From: Limisphaerales bacterium
GTDB taxonomy: Bacteria; Verrucomicrobiota; Verrucomicrobiia; Limisphaerales; AAA164-E04
Direction: 5' to 3'
DNA: 64,000 bases
Assembly (NCBI GenBank): GCA_024761205.1
Contig: JAMASS010000006.1
Location: 62,001 to 126,000 of the forward strand
In this document: positions 9,477 to 20,163 of the stretch, in pieces
Position numbering within the stretch: the first letter of the stretch is position 1
Layout: every line of letters starts with the position of its first letter
Notes under the pieces: model-generated
Seen by the model: only the letters and a program-made list of their open reading frames with translations
Told to the model about the DNA's origin: nothing
The model's database searches: none
Position numbers and translations under genes: made by a program

Positions 9477-11495
9477 CTAATGATTTTCATGCCAAATCGA
9501 TTTCAGCGGCCAGAACTCCAGCAAACGCAACAAGGTCGATCCTCCCTTCGAATACAACTCGATAATCTGACTCGCTGGGTCAGGAAAGATGCGATCCGTG
9601 ATGACAGTATAGCCGTGATTCCCAAAAACCTCAACCGACGAGACATCCACGAAAATGTGGAGCCGAACGAGGCCATCGTCCGGTGGTAATGGTCCGGCAT
9701 GACGGCCTGCGAAGGCCGGATGAAAATCCACCTCGCCGGAATGAGTCCGATCGACAAACATCATTTCATCCGCAACGTCATAGCCAACCACCGTTTGCTC
9801 CCCATCGCCTTTGCTGATTCTCAACCCGAACTCGGTACCGGCCATGATTTCAAACTCAGCAACCATCTCAACCTGATTGCCAGAAATCCCCAGCGCAGCC
9901 AGCGACATCGTGCCCGAGCTCAACAAAGTTCGGTCCAGTCTGATCTGGCCACCACGCAACGATTCCAATTCCTTCACCGGGTGCTGAACCATCCGCAACC
10001 CATCCGGAGTTCGGCGCAAGGCCAGCGAGCGTGGTAAGGACATCGCACCCCTCCATGGATGCGTTGGCAAAATCGCCGTCTGCCAATTGTTCATCCAAGC
10101 GAGCCACAAACGGCGGCCATCCGACTCAGGAACATCCGACCACGACACCGATGCGTAAAAATCTCGCCCATAGTCGATCCATCTCACCATATCCAGAGAA
10201 TGTTCCGCCTTGAACTCCCTACCATCAAAGTGCCCGATAAAATACTCCCCTCCCGAGCCACCGGCAATCGCCTGACTACCCATATCCACCTCCAGTACCC
10301 ATCGGGTCTCTCCTTGCTCGCCTTCGATCGGTAATTCAAAGAGATCCGGACACTCCCAATTCGGTTTGCCCTTCGCGCCTGCCGGACCAAATTTGCTCAG
10401 CAAGGTCCAATCTCTCAAATTCGTCGAGCCATAGAATTGGATGTACAAGTCATTGGCCATGGCAACCACCATCACCCATTGATCCGATGGCTCGTGCCAC
10501 ATCACCTTGGGATCCCGAAAGTCCTTCTCATTCAGATCGATTACCGGATTTCCCGCATACTTGGTCCACGTCCTCCCCCGATCGTTACTATAAGCAATGT
10601 CTTGCGTCTGTTTCCCGTGACCATGCCCCGTATAAATCGCGATTAGCGGTGGTTCACTCCCGTTCCCGAAACCACTGGTATTTCGCCAATCCACCACGGC
10701 GCTCCCAGAAAAAATCATCACCCCATACTCTTCATGAACCCCCATCGGCAGATGCTTCCAATGCACCATATCCGAACTCACAGCGTGGCCCCAACTCATG
10801 TGACCCCAAGTGTTTCCATGGGGATTGTGTTGGTAAAACAAATGATACTCCCCACGGAAATAGACCATCCCATTGGGATCATTCATCCAGTGCATCTCCG
10901 GGGTAAAATGAAACTGCGGCCGGTAACGTTCCCTATAGTACTGTTCCGTTTTGCGGTAGTCCGACAACCGGCCAATGTCCCAGTGGCCGCGAGGACGAGG
11001 CATCAAAACAATGTGGTCAATATTGATGTGCCCATACCCCTCAGTCTCGCGATCAAAAATCCGGAGAACGCCCTCCTTACCCACAAACTCCGAAACCTCC
11101 CACGAAGCCCACTCCAATCGTTCGTCATCACGGCCCGTTTCCGTCCGCACGACCTCGCCGGCGACCAACAACTCAATGCCCGTCTTGCCCGGATGCTTAC
11201 CGCCGCCGATCAAAAACGCCAGGAACTTGTCAGTGATCTGAAATTCGGGCGATGTCAACACACCCGTGCTCACATCACCATTGTAAAACGTATTGACCAG
11301 CCCGCGGCCCTGAAACCCGGACACCTCCTGCTGGCCATCAATCTTTCCCCGTGCAGGCGCAGAACCAAAAGCATTCCCCTCACTCGTCCAGCGCCCGTAG
11401 TCGTCCCCTTCAAAGTCTGCAATGACGACCTCTTGAGCCAATCCAACTTGCACAGCCAACAAACCAACTGAAAAAAATCCAATCAGACTCTTCAT
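9477..11495 (-). CDS. secreted GH32 fructosidase (levanase/inulinase/invertase type)
   Basis: The start at 11495 (MKSLIGFFSVGLLAVQVGLA) gives a signal peptide and a 672-residue protein; the ORF extends 23 codons further upstream without signal-like sequence. An N-terminal beta-sandwich of about 170 residues (VVIADFEGDDYGRW to INIDHIVLM) precedes the GH32 five-bladed propeller. The nucleophile motif WMNDPNG is near residue 203, RDPKV near 327 and the acid/base WECPDLF near 380. A C-terminal GH32 sandwich carries the DVSSVEVFGNHG block. The enzyme would release fructose from sucrose, levan or inulin outside the cytoplasm. No sugar transporter is adjacent, so the exact substrate is open. Confidence 0.92.
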   Translation of the reverse strand: MKSLIGFFSVGLLAVQVGLAQEVVIADFEGDDYGRWTSEGNAFGSAPARGKIDGQQEVSGFQGRGLVNTFYNGDVSTGVLTSPEFQITDKFLAFLIGGGKHPGKTGIELLVAGEVVRTETGRDDERLEWASWEVSEFVGKEGVLRIFDRETEGYGHINIDHIVLMPRPRGHWDIGRLSDYRKTEQYYRERYRPQFHFTPEMHWMNDPNGMVYFRGEYHLFYQHNPHGNTWGHMSWGHAVSSDMVHWKHLPMGVHEEYGVMIFSGSAVVDWRNTSGFGNGSEPPLIAIYTGHGHGKQTQDIAYSNDRGRTWTKYAGNPVIDLNEKDFRDPKVMWHEPSDQWVMVVAMANDLYIQFYGSTNLRDWTLLSKFGPAGAKGKPNWECPDLFELPIEGEQGETRWVLEVDMGSQAIAGGSGGEYFIGHFDGREFKAEHSLDMVRWIDYGRDFYASVSWSDVPESDGRRLWLAWMNNWQTAILPTHPWRGAMSLPRSLALRRTPDGLRMVQHPVKELESLRGGQIRLDRTLLSSGTMSLAALGISGNQVEMVAEFEIMAGTEFGLRISKGDGEQTVVGYDVADEMMFVDRTHSGEVDFHPAFAGRHAGPLPPDDGLVRLHIFVDVSSVEVFGNHGYTVITDRIFPDPASQIIELYSKGGSTLLRLLEFWPLKSIWHENH

Positions 11496-11568
11496 AAAAC
11501 AACTCTCGGGAGAAAACCCAGCATGAAACGCCAAGCCAAAACTAGCGACCGCAAAATTGGTCAAAATA

Positions 11569-11593
11569 GATGAGGCGAGACTCCTTCGAGCCG
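11569..11593 (+). repeat. dispersed repeat family B, copy 2
   Basis: GATGAGGCGAGACTCCTTCG followed by AGCCG, just upstream of the GH32 gene. It differs from copy 1 mainly by a C-to-T change and a short deletion in the left arm. Confidence 0.6.
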
Positions 11594-11955
11594 CCGTCCA
11601 CCCCGCAGCAAAGCAAAGGAAGACGATATCCCCGTCTCACAACTTGGAACCTGAAACTGATCTCCCACCAGCATCCGACACCCATGAATCAACTCAACCA
11701 TCCCCACAAATTTTGCCGTTAGTTTTCCCCATCGAAACATTCGAAGCTAGCCTCTCAACCTTCCAACAGGGGATTAACAGATACCAAAAAACTGTCGACA
11801 CACAAACCCGAGGCACCTCACCCGAGCGAAACGACGGCAAGCGTACGCAACTCAATCCGTACGAATCAGACAGTGGCTGACCGCTGGTGCGTCCTGATCC
11901 GGTTCGAGGACATCTTTAGCGACAAGCCTGGCCAAATATCTTAAGGTCAGACCAT
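11594..11955. other. no recognisable gene
   Basis: An open plus-strand frame covers much of this stretch, but its translation is low in recognisable motifs and has no ribosome binding site. I see no terminator or RNA gene. Confidence 0.4.
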
Positions 11956-11959
11956 CCTC

Positions 11960-13790
11960 CAAATCACTTTGACGCTCGAAATCACGGGACCGGGTAGCGA
12001 TCAAATTCTTCATGAAATGGTGGTTCCATGGGAGACTCGACCGTTTGGAACGATTTCGATACGGAAGTCGGAATCCTCTTCGACAGCACCCACGCCAAGG
12101 AGAACGGCATCGGCCTGTTGGAAGCGTCCGTCAGAACCCGCAACATTGAACTAAAGACCTCAACGCTGCAAAACTGGCTCGACGGCAGCTCGGAAAACTG
12201 GGACTAGTTCTTTGAACCAACGGGTAACAACAGTATGGACATGTGGTCGTCCGAAACACCAGTCGCCGAAAAATCGTCCGAAGCTCACCATCATCTGGGG
12301 TAAAGCGGGTCAACCTTTCGTTCGCGAAGTCAACCCTCATCCCAACGGTTCTTCCATCACGATCGGCGATGGACTCGGCACCAGCGCCCAAACCACCGAC
12401 TCTGACTCAATCACCATCACCTTTAACGGCAGCCCGGTTGAAGTTGAAAAAACACCAACGGCGAGCTCACGATCTCCAGCTACTCAACTTCCAAGATTCT
12501 GCCCGCCGGATCGTCCCAGTCCATCGACGCCAGCAGCGACGCTAGTCCGACGAAGTACTCGGAGGACATTAGAGCATCTGCCCAAATAAGTTTCCGCAAA
12601 TTTAGGCTGTGCCAGTCTCCGTCTTTCTGCTTTGGTGGCTGGCCTGCGCCGCCGGTCTCCCGTGGCTCCTGGACGAACTAGATAGCAGGCGGGGGCCGAT
12701 TCGAGCCCCCCCCCCGCTGCTGCCTTCCCCGCAGGAGGTGACGGACCGCCTCGGCCCTTCATGAACGCCCTCTCAACAAACCGCTTCCATCCGCGCTTTT
12801 CAAAAATGATTTTTCGGCAGACAGTATATCTTCAGCATTCCCTCGTTCACCACAGTGCCAACCGATTTTGCCTTCACGGACGAGGACATCGATCAAGATT
12901 CCTCCGGCTTCAACGTGTTCGTTTCCTTAGATCACCTTCGACCTTGTCAGTCGTCGATCTGGCCCGGAAGCCCAGTTGGCCGGCAAATGGAGCGGCTTCG
13001 TCTTCCGCGAAGAAGGGACGCCCAACTACGCCGGGACTGCACGCGAAGATCGCGATTCGGCGATTTCACTAGCGACCCCGATCTCGCCGCACTGTTCAAT
13101 CGCGCGGATAAACCCCTTCCTGGAATGCCCGGTTTGCATGACGCTCCGCTAAACAACATCGCCATGCAGACGACCGGTTTCGTACAACTCGAAAAAGGCG
13201 GTCACCTTCTAGGCGTCAATAGCTCGGACGGTTTTATCGCCACGGCGAACAAGTTTCCCAACAGCGCCGAAGAGTGGAACTCTCTGCATTCTCAGGCAGC
13301 CGTGGTTCTACAGACACGCTCTTCTAAGTTATCACTGAAGAACCGGGCTTCTACACATGACCGTTTCATTCTGGCAAGACGATGATCCATCTGGGGTTGA
13401 ATTCTTTATTCAACAGCCAGCCGTCACGCGAATCCTGATCAACAAGCGTGAAGCTGATGGTCACGCCAAATCGTTCCGCTCCTTCGCCGGTAACCAGCTG
13501 CCATTCGTCACCACCGAGCCCCGTCCGTCGGTGCCACCGGGATTGCGCAGGACACCGACATCGTTCTCGACTTCAGCGATCCCAATTCTCATTTAGACAC
13601 CGTATCCCTGAAGATCGCCATGAATGGAACCGAAGTGACCCATACGATGAATAGCAGCACTGCTACCGTTTCCAGCTTTGGGCCCCTCCCCCGGATCCAG
13701 TCACATGATCAATGTGAGCTACAATTTCCAAGGAGGACAAAGCATTCGCTGCCACCATTCCTTCACTGTCTTTGACTACGCCACCCTTTT
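11960..13790 (+). pseudogene. broken large secreted protein, verrucomicrobial PA14-like family
   Basis: Ordered coding fragments occur in alternating plus frames: FDSTHAKENGIGLLEASVRT; SSITIGDGLGTSAQTTDSDS; TVPTDFAFTDEDIDQDSSG; LPGMPGLHDAPLNNIAMQTT; GGHLLGVNSSDGFIATA; EEPGFYPMTVSFWQDDDPSG; and later DTDIVLDFSDPNSHLD with SLKIAMNGTEVTHTM. The MPGxPG, GVNSxDGF and GFYxMxVxFWQ blocks belong to large extracellular proteins common in Verrucomicrobiota, usually of well over 1000 residues. At least six breaks and a 10-C run (12706-12715) are present. It is thoroughly inactivated. Confidence 0.6.
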
Positions 13791-14430
13791 ACTGGCGGAT
13801 TATACACTTGATTTGGCGGCAAAAGTCTTTGCGGGATAGCGGACATTGTCCACTCGGTTTCTCGCCGTCGCTTCGGGGGTGAGGGTAATCATCCAACTGC
13901 AGCAAGACCGTTCCATTAGAGCTCCGGCAAGGCCCGATCAAGCCGGCGGCGGAAAGGTCCCCAATCGGATCTGCTCGCATCAATGCCGCCGGCGGAACAC
14001 CAAAATGCCCCTTCAATCTCGGGCGACCATGCTTCGGTGTGACCCATTGGTGACAGCCGATAGCCGCCCGGCATCACTAGGATTGCGGTGGCGCAGTTCT
14101 TCCGGCACGCCCGGGTTTAAGTGCGCACACACGGCATGATTGATGCAAGGTCCCATCAAGGATGGCCGCTTTGTCTCACGCACTCCAAACCAAGCCCCGA
14201 GCCGGCTGCCGATGAAACCCGAAGGGCAACGTCCAAGGCTGAAGCTCGGCGGCGAAGAATTTCTCAAGGATAACCGCTCTCGGGGCGTTTCTCTGAGGAT
14301 GCGTTGGTAACCGCTCGCCTCACCAACGAGCGCGATGACGCTCAGAAACTTGATCGCTCGAAGCCAGGCTCGGGCCAATGACCTCGGGCGTCGCGCCCCT
14401 GAAGCGTGGACTCCGCTCATGCCTCCGCTT
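13791..14430. other. unrecognised, probably degenerate coding DNA
   Basis: GC-rich with long overlapping open frames on both strands, for example minus 14013-14420. No family motif, ribosome binding site or secondary-structure signal convinces me. Some minus-strand text (VPPAALMRADPIGDLSAAGL) looks protein-like. It lies between two decayed elements. Confidence 0.35.
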
Positions 14431-14439
14431 CCCGAGGCA

Positions 14440-14760
14440 GTCCGTTATCAGCGATGAAAGGGCCGTGCCGACGCCCAACAAGGCCGACGGTTAGCACAGT
14501 CATTTGCGCCAGCGTGTCCGCTTGGCGAAGACCCGAGCTTGCCGACGAAAATTCTTGAATGCACTGATTCAGGTCCCTAGGGGAGATTTTGTGAAACGTG
14601 CCCCTATATGCCCGTTTCAGCATGGGCCAGAAGGATTCCACACCGTTCGGGTGCATCGTGCCGCACACATATTCGGAGTGATTGATCTCCTCATGGGCGA
14701 ATCCCTCATAAGTCGCTGCCTCAGTGAGGACATATTCATCAACTCGATGACCGTGACACT
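14440..14760 (-). mobile_element. IS1595-family transposase remnant, C-terminal part
   Basis: The minus strand reads DEYVLTEAATYEGFAHEEIN, then YVCGTMHPNGVESFWPMLKR, AYRGTFHKISPRDLNQCIQE, then a degenerate tail. This is the IS1595 C-terminal core (HTNGVESFWALLKRGYxGTFHxxSxKHLxRYxxEF). N-terminal sequences of the same family lie about 500 bp away at 15258-15538, also on the minus strand. The two could be ends of one element whose middle was lost and replaced by AT-rich sequence. Confidence 0.65.
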
Positions 14761-14764
14761 CTCG

Positions 14765-15255
14765 GCGGCATCTTTTTTCCCCGGTGCTCTACGCCTATAG
14801 ACTTTCCTCATTCCATGTCCGAAATAGTAGCAATTCAAGATGGCACGCCAAACTATGTATATAATTTCCTTTTTAATGAGTCAATGAGGATAGATGACAT
14901 CATTTAAAAATAATTAACAAACAAAAGCAATAACTATTTATGAAGTCTCTGTCTACACTCGTTTCCATCCGGCCGTCGTACAGCCATAAAATTTTCGATT
15001 CAACATTAAAAGCCCTTCCTTTTTCGGGAAATCTTTGACCATCGGAACCATGATTACCAGTTTATTGCTCGCAGTACCGGCGTACACGAAACCAACCGTC
15101 TGAACGGTAGATTATCTCATTAAATACAAGCTCACGACAAATCAAATCAGGAACAACAATAAAACCAACCGCAACAGAATCATTGATTGGGAATATAAAT
15201 ACATCCAACCGCACGCCTAAGAAATCGCAGAAACGGAACGCAATTAGGATTTAGA
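14765..15255. other. AT-rich intergenic stretch
   Basis: Markedly more AT-rich than the flanks (for example 14850-14950), with no coding signal. It separates the C-terminal and N-terminal IS1595 fragments. No RNA gene or terminator is recognised. Confidence 0.4.
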
Positions 15256-15257
15256 GG

Positions 15258-15538
15258 CTTAAGAAGTTTGACTAGCTGTTCTCGGCGTTGAGCAGCAGGG
15301 CGGTGGTGGTAAACTATTTTTGCAATGGGGTTTTTGTCTTTTGAAATATCGTCCTCGAAAGCGCGTTGCTGCTGCGTCCGGCACGGCAATTCCACCGCCC
15401 AATCTTTTGCAACTCCCGCTTACGTGCCACACGCTTGTTTTGGCAAAGCGGACATTGGGGAGGCATCCCTCACTGAATGCTCTCCAAGTGGCTAATGCAG
15501 CGCGCTTGATCAGGAAATTTTTCCATGACCTCAATCAA
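15258..15538 (-). mobile_element. IS1595-family transposase remnant, N-terminal part
   Basis: Closely similar to 29630-29898. Both read, on the minus strand, a QARCI(N/S)HLES start, a zinc-ribbon-like CPLC segment and an SKDKNPIAK segment. The copy ends abruptly after the LNAENS codons near 15265, where the 29-kb copy continues with SLSSCQLAHDLALEQKSAW. The outer boundary (CTCAATCAA) is shared by both copies, suggesting it lies near the original gene start. Confidence 0.6.
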
Positions 15539-16790
15539 GAGATCAGAAACATTAAAAAGCAGATTGGCGCCCTTGAAGCAAAGATACTGGCATTGCAAAA
15601 CAGGGGCAGGGAGGTAAACCAAGAAATCAGACATGCCAGAGATCGAGCGGTGAGACTGGACAAAAACAACCCGAGATCGAAGGAGCAATGAAGCCCATCA
15701 AAAGCTGATGCAATGCTACGGCTATTATTCAGATTACGGTTACTAAACCGGAATTCATTTTCTGAAAGGACAACGACGAGCGCATGAAACGACGACGACA
15801 CTACATTTTGGTTATTGTCGGCTTCGGCTTGGTTGCGCTGCTAGGGATTCTCTGGCTGGGAAACCGGACACCACGTCTGGTAACCGGGCGAAAAGAGAGG
15901 TCGATTCTCCGGAAAACCTTGCCGAAACGTCAAAGACAACAACTGACAAAAGCGCTTTCTGGCAGCTAATGGAATGGGAATCGCCGGCGGGAGCATCGGA
16001 GGAAATTTTTCACAGTGCAACAGCGAAGCTTACCCGCATTCGAGCGGAAGACTCCAAAAGAGAGCTGATCACATCAAGGAAGAGCTGGATAAGTTGTTAT
16101 CAACAGATCCAATTGAATCGCAAAAAAGCACAAGGAGTTTAAAGAGTGAGCGCGAAAACATGAAGCCTACCTGAATAATCCCCGGGGCATTTATCGGGAA
16201 CGTCTGCTTAACGATTTGGGACGCTTCAAGAAGAACGGCGACGATTGAAGGGTGGCGGAACTACTACGTGAAGAACTTGCGGACTACAACACAATGAGTC
16301 CACGCGAGCCAACACTGGAAAATCTGTTGGATCTGCTCTTAAGGAAGAACTCGAAGCGAATGGGTGAGGCACCAGACCACGCACCGGACGTCATGGAGCA
16401 ACCCGTTAGCTACGCCACTCGGTAGGAAAGCGGACTGGGGTCGCCTTGAGGGAAATCAAGTTTGCCAATATCGACACCACCACCCCGCAACACTGACGCA
16501 CGGCGACGAATTACTTGCGCGGCTTCAGTGGATTGAAGGAATCGCCACCGCGGTGAGAGCTCCTCTGGATGCCAAGAACGAAGGCTGGATTGAGACACAC
16601 ATGGCGGATATCCAAGCCAAGCACGCCGCCGACTTCGCGGAAGTCGCTGAAATGGAGGCCGAGATTCAAGAACTTGACCAGAGACACGCTGCATCGCTAT
16701 TCACTGAACTGTCGCTTGAAGAAATTCAGGAAGCGGTACGGGAACTTGGAATCCCACTCCCCGGCCCCTCCATTCGGTCAGTCCGCCACT
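15539..16790 (+). pseudogene. remnant of plus-strand small membrane and coiled-coil genes
   Basis: Coding-like pieces run in changing frames. A coiled coil (IKKQIGALEAKILALQNRG, 15548-15604) comes first. A short protein starts at 15784 with one membrane helix (YILVIVGFGLVALLGILWL), followed in another frame by DKSAFWQLMEWESPAGASEE. Later come NNPRGIYRERLLNDLGRF, PTLENLLDLLL and a helical piece near 16505-16750 (EAEIQELDQRHAASLFTEL). I recognise no family. The last piece runs across the convergent selB stop, so decay here appears to have intruded on the selB 3' end. Confidence 0.4.
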
Positions 16791-18735
16791 CCTTGAGTCG
16801 GCGCAAATCCCCGTCGCGGACCGTCACCGCCTTGGCGTCGAGATATTCCAATAGAGGCAACATGATGCGTCGGCTTACACCGGTATGCCGACGCAGCTCA
16901 CTGACACTTGCCCCACCGCATTGCTGCAAAAATCCGCGAATCGCTTGGTAAAGCTTCTCGTAACCAGACCGCAGCAACACAAGCTCTCCGCTGATCTCAA
17001 TCGCCTCACCGGAGTCCGTCAGGAATCGCATTGCCTTCTCATCGTCTGCAGATACAATCATCTGTTTTCGCGGCGGCGGCTCTTCCGCCTTTTCTCCCAA
17101 CGCCTTTCGTATCCGATCAACTGATCCCCGCAACTTTGGCGGCAACGAAATGGTGTGACCGGACCGACGGATCACCGCGGATTCCACGATAAATCCGGAC
17201 TCTGCCAACGCAGCCACGATGATCCCCTTCGCCCCACACGTTTCCAAACGCCTATCCAATCGAGACCGCAGCTGCGCGAGAGGCATCCCAAAGAGCTCGG
17301 GATGCTCGCAGTGGAAATCTTGAACCGTCTGTGACGCAAGATCCAACTGCGCCTCCCAATAGACCCTATCGAAAACCATGCCACGCCGACGGATGATTGT
17401 CCCGTCGCGTTCCAGCGAGCTCACCAGATCTGTAATCGCCGACGCCCCAAAGCGACTCCCGCGCAGCAAAGCAGCCTCCGCTACCACTTTATCACGATCT
17501 ACTTGCGCCTTCATCAGTATTGCCAAATCAGTCGGCCCCTCACGGCTAGCCTTCAAATAGCGCCGCTGAGCGTCACTGCGAAAACGACTGGCATCTGCCA
17601 GGGCTTCCAACACAACACCGCCCGCCAAGGTGTGCATCTCAGGCCAGTCCCGAATGACAAAACGGTCCCCGGTCAAGACCATGACATCCCGCTCAATCCT
17701 GAGTTCGCCCACAGCAGAAGCACCTGCCTCCAATTTACTTCGATCGAGGAAAAAGACTCGCCCGGGAGCATTGGCACTCCCATGATGCAATCTTACTCGA
17801 GCACCATGCTTCAAGGGTTTCGACGCCGGTGTGCTCCCTCCGATCAACCGCTTCGACTTCGTGAAAACGCAGTCAATCACTCGGGTCGCCAAACCAAACC
17901 CTTCCGAGGTGATCACATCACCACGCCCCACACCTTCCTGCCCAGAGCCCGATTCTGATCTGACAGCAACGCTCGCCAGATTGATGGCGACCCGCGTTCC
18001 AGGACTCGCCGCCTCGACCGCCTGCCCAAAGCACTGCAGTGTTCGAACACGGGACGAGAGTCCCTGAGGCTGAACGATCACCATCTGATTTACTTCCAAG
18101 CGACCGTCCATCAAACTTCCCGTAACGACCGTCCCATGGCCCTTCACAGAAAAGACTCGATCCACTGATAAACGAGGTTTATCGATATCGGCCGGATCCG
18201 AAAGTTGATCCAAAACCGAAGCCAACACCTGCTTCAATTCCGAAATTCCTCGCCCAGCGGTCGTCGACGTCGCAACGATTGGTCCTTCCGCAAAGGCAGT
18301 TTCCGAGAGTTCATCCTTGATGACCTCACGGAGAAAGTCTTCATCACCCTCCGCCAAGTCGATCTTGTTCAATGCAATAACCAACTGCTTGACCCCCAAG
18401 TACTCCAAAATTTGAAAATGCTCCTCCGTCTGAGGCATCCAACCGTCGTCAGCAGCTACAACAATCAACCCCACATCGACGCACCCCACACCCGCCACCA
18501 TATTCTTGACAAAGTCTTCATGCCCAGGAACGTCAATGATGCCGACCCGCAACTCTGTCGAAGGTTCAGCCACTGACTCCAGCCGCAGCTCGGCAAAACC
18601 CAGATCAATGGTAATGCCCCGTTCTTTTTCTTCGGGCAAACGGTCTGGATCAGCCTTGGTCAGCGCAGTGACCAAAGCACTCTTCCCGTGATCCACATGT
18701 CCGGCAGTCGCCAGAATGAAATGTCGCCTAGCCAT
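16726..18735 (-). CDS. selB: selenocysteine-specific elongation factor SelB
   Basis: This 669-residue translational GTPase delivers Sec-tRNA to UGA codons followed by a SECIS element. An EF-Tu-like G domain shows GHVDHGKSALVTAL (P-loop), ERGITIDLGFA, DVPGHEDFVKNM and NKIDLAEG. Domains II/III follow, then C-terminal winged helices that bind SECIS RNA (TGVSRRIMLPLLEYLD near the end). Its ATG follows the selA TAG with no gap, so translation is probably coupled. The last 20 or so residues (EWRTDRMEGPGSGIPSSRTA) are unlike a normal SelB end and are antisense to the neighbouring remnant, so the native stop was probably lost. Confidence 0.95.
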   Translation of the reverse strand: MARRHFILATAGHVDHGKSALVTALTKADPDRLPEEKERGITIDLGFAELRLESVAEPSTELRVGIIDVPGHEDFVKNMVAGVGCVDVGLIVVAADDGWMPQTEEHFQILEYLGVKQLVIALNKIDLAEGDEDFLREVIKDELSETAFAEGPIVATSTTAGRGISELKQVLASVLDQLSDPADIDKPRLSVDRVFSVKGHGTVVTGSLMDGRLEVNQMVIVQPQGLSSRVRTLQCFGQAVEAASPGTRVAINLASVAVRSESGSGQEGVGRGDVITSEGFGLATRVIDCVFTKSKRLIGGSTPASKPLKHGARVRLHHGSANAPGRVFFLDRSKLEAGASAVGELRIERDVMVLTGDRFVIRDWPEMHTLAGGVVLEALADASRFRSDAQRRYLKASREGPTDLAILMKAQVDRDKVVAEAALLRGSRFGASAITDLVSSLERDGTIIRRRGMVFDRVYWEAQLDLASQTVQDFHCEHPELFGMPLAQLRSRLDRRLETCGAKGIIVAALAESGFIVESAVIRRSGHTISLPPKLRGSVDRIRKALGEKAEEPPPRKQMIVSADDEKAMRFLTDSGEAIEISGELVLLRSGYEKLYQAIRGFLQQCGGASVSELRRHTGVSRRIMLPLLEYLDAKAVTVRDGDLRRLKEWRTDRMEGPGSGIPSSRTAS

Positions 18736-20163
18736 CTATGTACTCGCCGATGCTGACACTCCACCTTGATTCTCAAGGGCAACCAGATGATTCACCAAAA
18801 CAGCGTCTTGATCGGAAAACACCGCCCGCAGATCCAGCCAAAATCGATCATCCGCCACGTAACCGATCACCACCGGCACCATCTGGCGCATCCGAGCAGC
18901 CACATCTTGCGGTCGATATTTCTTCACCCGAATCCTTAACCCGATAGACGGCACTTGGCTTCGCGGCAAGGTCCCGCCACCCACCTCTACGACAGTCTCT
19001 TGCAATTCAACCTCCAAGGCCGTCCTCTGAAGTTGCCTAGCGATTGCTTGACCGCGCTTCCTCAGAGACTCTAGGTCGACTGACAGACACTGCAACACCG
19101 GGACCGATACCGCTTTGACATTAGACTGTTCGGTGCCGTTCTCCAAGTAAGCCTCGGCCGTGGCTTGAAGCGCGCTCAACGCAAGCTTGTCCGAACGGAG
19201 CACCCGGTAAAGCGGATTTTTCTTGAGCACTCCAACTTGATCTTTGTCACCGCAGATCACCCCCGCTTGTGGTCCGCCAAACAATTTGTCAGCACTGAAA
19301 CACACAAGATCCACCCCCGCCGCCAAAGCATCGTGAGGCGTCAACTCCTTAGCCGCTCCTTGGACCGTCGAAGTATCTACCATCGCGCCGCTTCCCTGAT
19401 CGTAGACAACCAACACATTCGCCCTTTTTCCCAGATCAGCGACTTCTGCGACCGTTGGCCTCTCCACAAACCCTTCCATGTAAAAATTGCTCCGGTGAAC
19501 ACGCAGGATCAATCCCGTTTGGTCGGTAATTGCCTCCTCAAAATCATCGATTGTTGTCCGATTGGTCGTCCCCACTTCACGCATGATGGCCCCGCTGGAT
19601 GAAAGGATTTCGGGGATGCGAAATCCGCCTCCGATCTGTACCAACTCACCCCGTGAAATAATCACCTCAGGTTTCGAATCCCGAGCAAACTGATTCAGGA
19701 TTAAGAAAAGTGCCGCAGCGCAGTTGTTGACGATCGCCACCCCGGAACTTCCTGTCAGCAAGCCCAGACAGCGCTCCACATAGCTCCCCCGACACCCCCG
19801 AACCCCCTCAGCCACGTCAAACTCCAGGTTACTATAACCGGCCGCGACCTCAGACATCAAATGCACCGCCCGGGCAGAGAGCGGAGCCCGCCCTAGATTA
19901 GTGTGCAAACAAATGCCCGTCGCGTTGACAACAGGTTGGAGGCGAGACAAACTCAACAAATTCACCCGTTGCTGAAACTTCCGCACAATCGCCTCATACG
20001 CCGGCACCCTGCCAGCTCGGCGCATCTCATTCACCAAGTCTCGAGCAACGTCAACCACCACTGGTCGAGACAAGGCGACCGAGCCCAGATCAGTCAACAG
20101 CCGGTCCACGGAAGGAATCCCCCTGAGATCATTGTTGTCGTGCCCCATTCGCAGCATTGTCAT
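18736..20163 (-). CDS. selA: L-seryl-tRNA(Sec) selenium transferase
   Basis: This PLP enzyme converts Ser-tRNA(Sec) to Sec-tRNA(Sec) using selenophosphate. The N-terminal block is IPSVDRLLTDLG. The PLP-binding region is LVCFSADKLFGGPQAGVICG, with the Schiff-base lysine in SADK. NATGICLHTNLGRAPLS is also conserved. I place the start at 20163 because GGAGG lies ten bases upstream; an ORF extension to 20211 lacks this. That gives 475 residues, normal for SelA. It is the first gene of selA-selB and is divergent from selD across about 90 bp. Confidence 0.94.
   Translation of the reverse strand: MTMLRMGHDNNDLRGIPSVDRLLTDLGSVALSRPVVVDVARDLVNEMRRAGRVPAYEAIVRKFQQRVNLLSLSRLQPVVNATGICLHTNLGRAPLSARAVHLMSEVAAGYSNLEFDVAEGVRGCRGSYVERCLGLLTGSSGVAIVNNCAAALFLILNQFARDSKPEVIISRGELVQIGGGFRIPEILSSSGAIMREVGTTNRTTIDDFEEAITDQTGLILRVHRSNFYMEGFVERPTVAEVADLGKRANVLVVYDQGSGAMVDTSTVQGAAKELTPHDALAAGVDLVCFSADKLFGGPQAGVICGDKDQVGVLKKNPLYRVLRSDKLALSALQATAEAYLENGTEQSNVKAVSVPVLQCLSVDLESLRKRGQAIARQLQRTALEVELQETVVEVGGGTLPRSQVPSIGLRIRVKKYRPQDVAARMRQMVPVVIGYVADDRFWLDLRAVFSDQDAVLVNHLVALENQGGVSASAST

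Noticed and set aside
10734-11471. 245-codon plus-strand open frame opposite the GH32 gene
   Set aside because: Antisense to an intact enzyme with all catalytic motifs; composition is proline and histidine rich as expected of a shadow.
7215-12715. C homopolymers (7215-7223 and 12706-12715) as phase-variation switches
   Set aside because: Both lie inside multiply broken pseudogenes, so changing the run length could not restore a product.
15784-15969. 61-codon membrane protein as an intact gene
   Set aside because: The coding signal continues in another frame (DKSAFWQLMEWESP), so the short frame is a fragment of a frameshifted gene.
18040-18075. Family B repeat-like string (CGGGACGAGAGTCCCTGAGGC) inside selB
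   Set aside because: It encodes conserved SelB sequence and lacks the TCGAGCCG end; likely coincidence.
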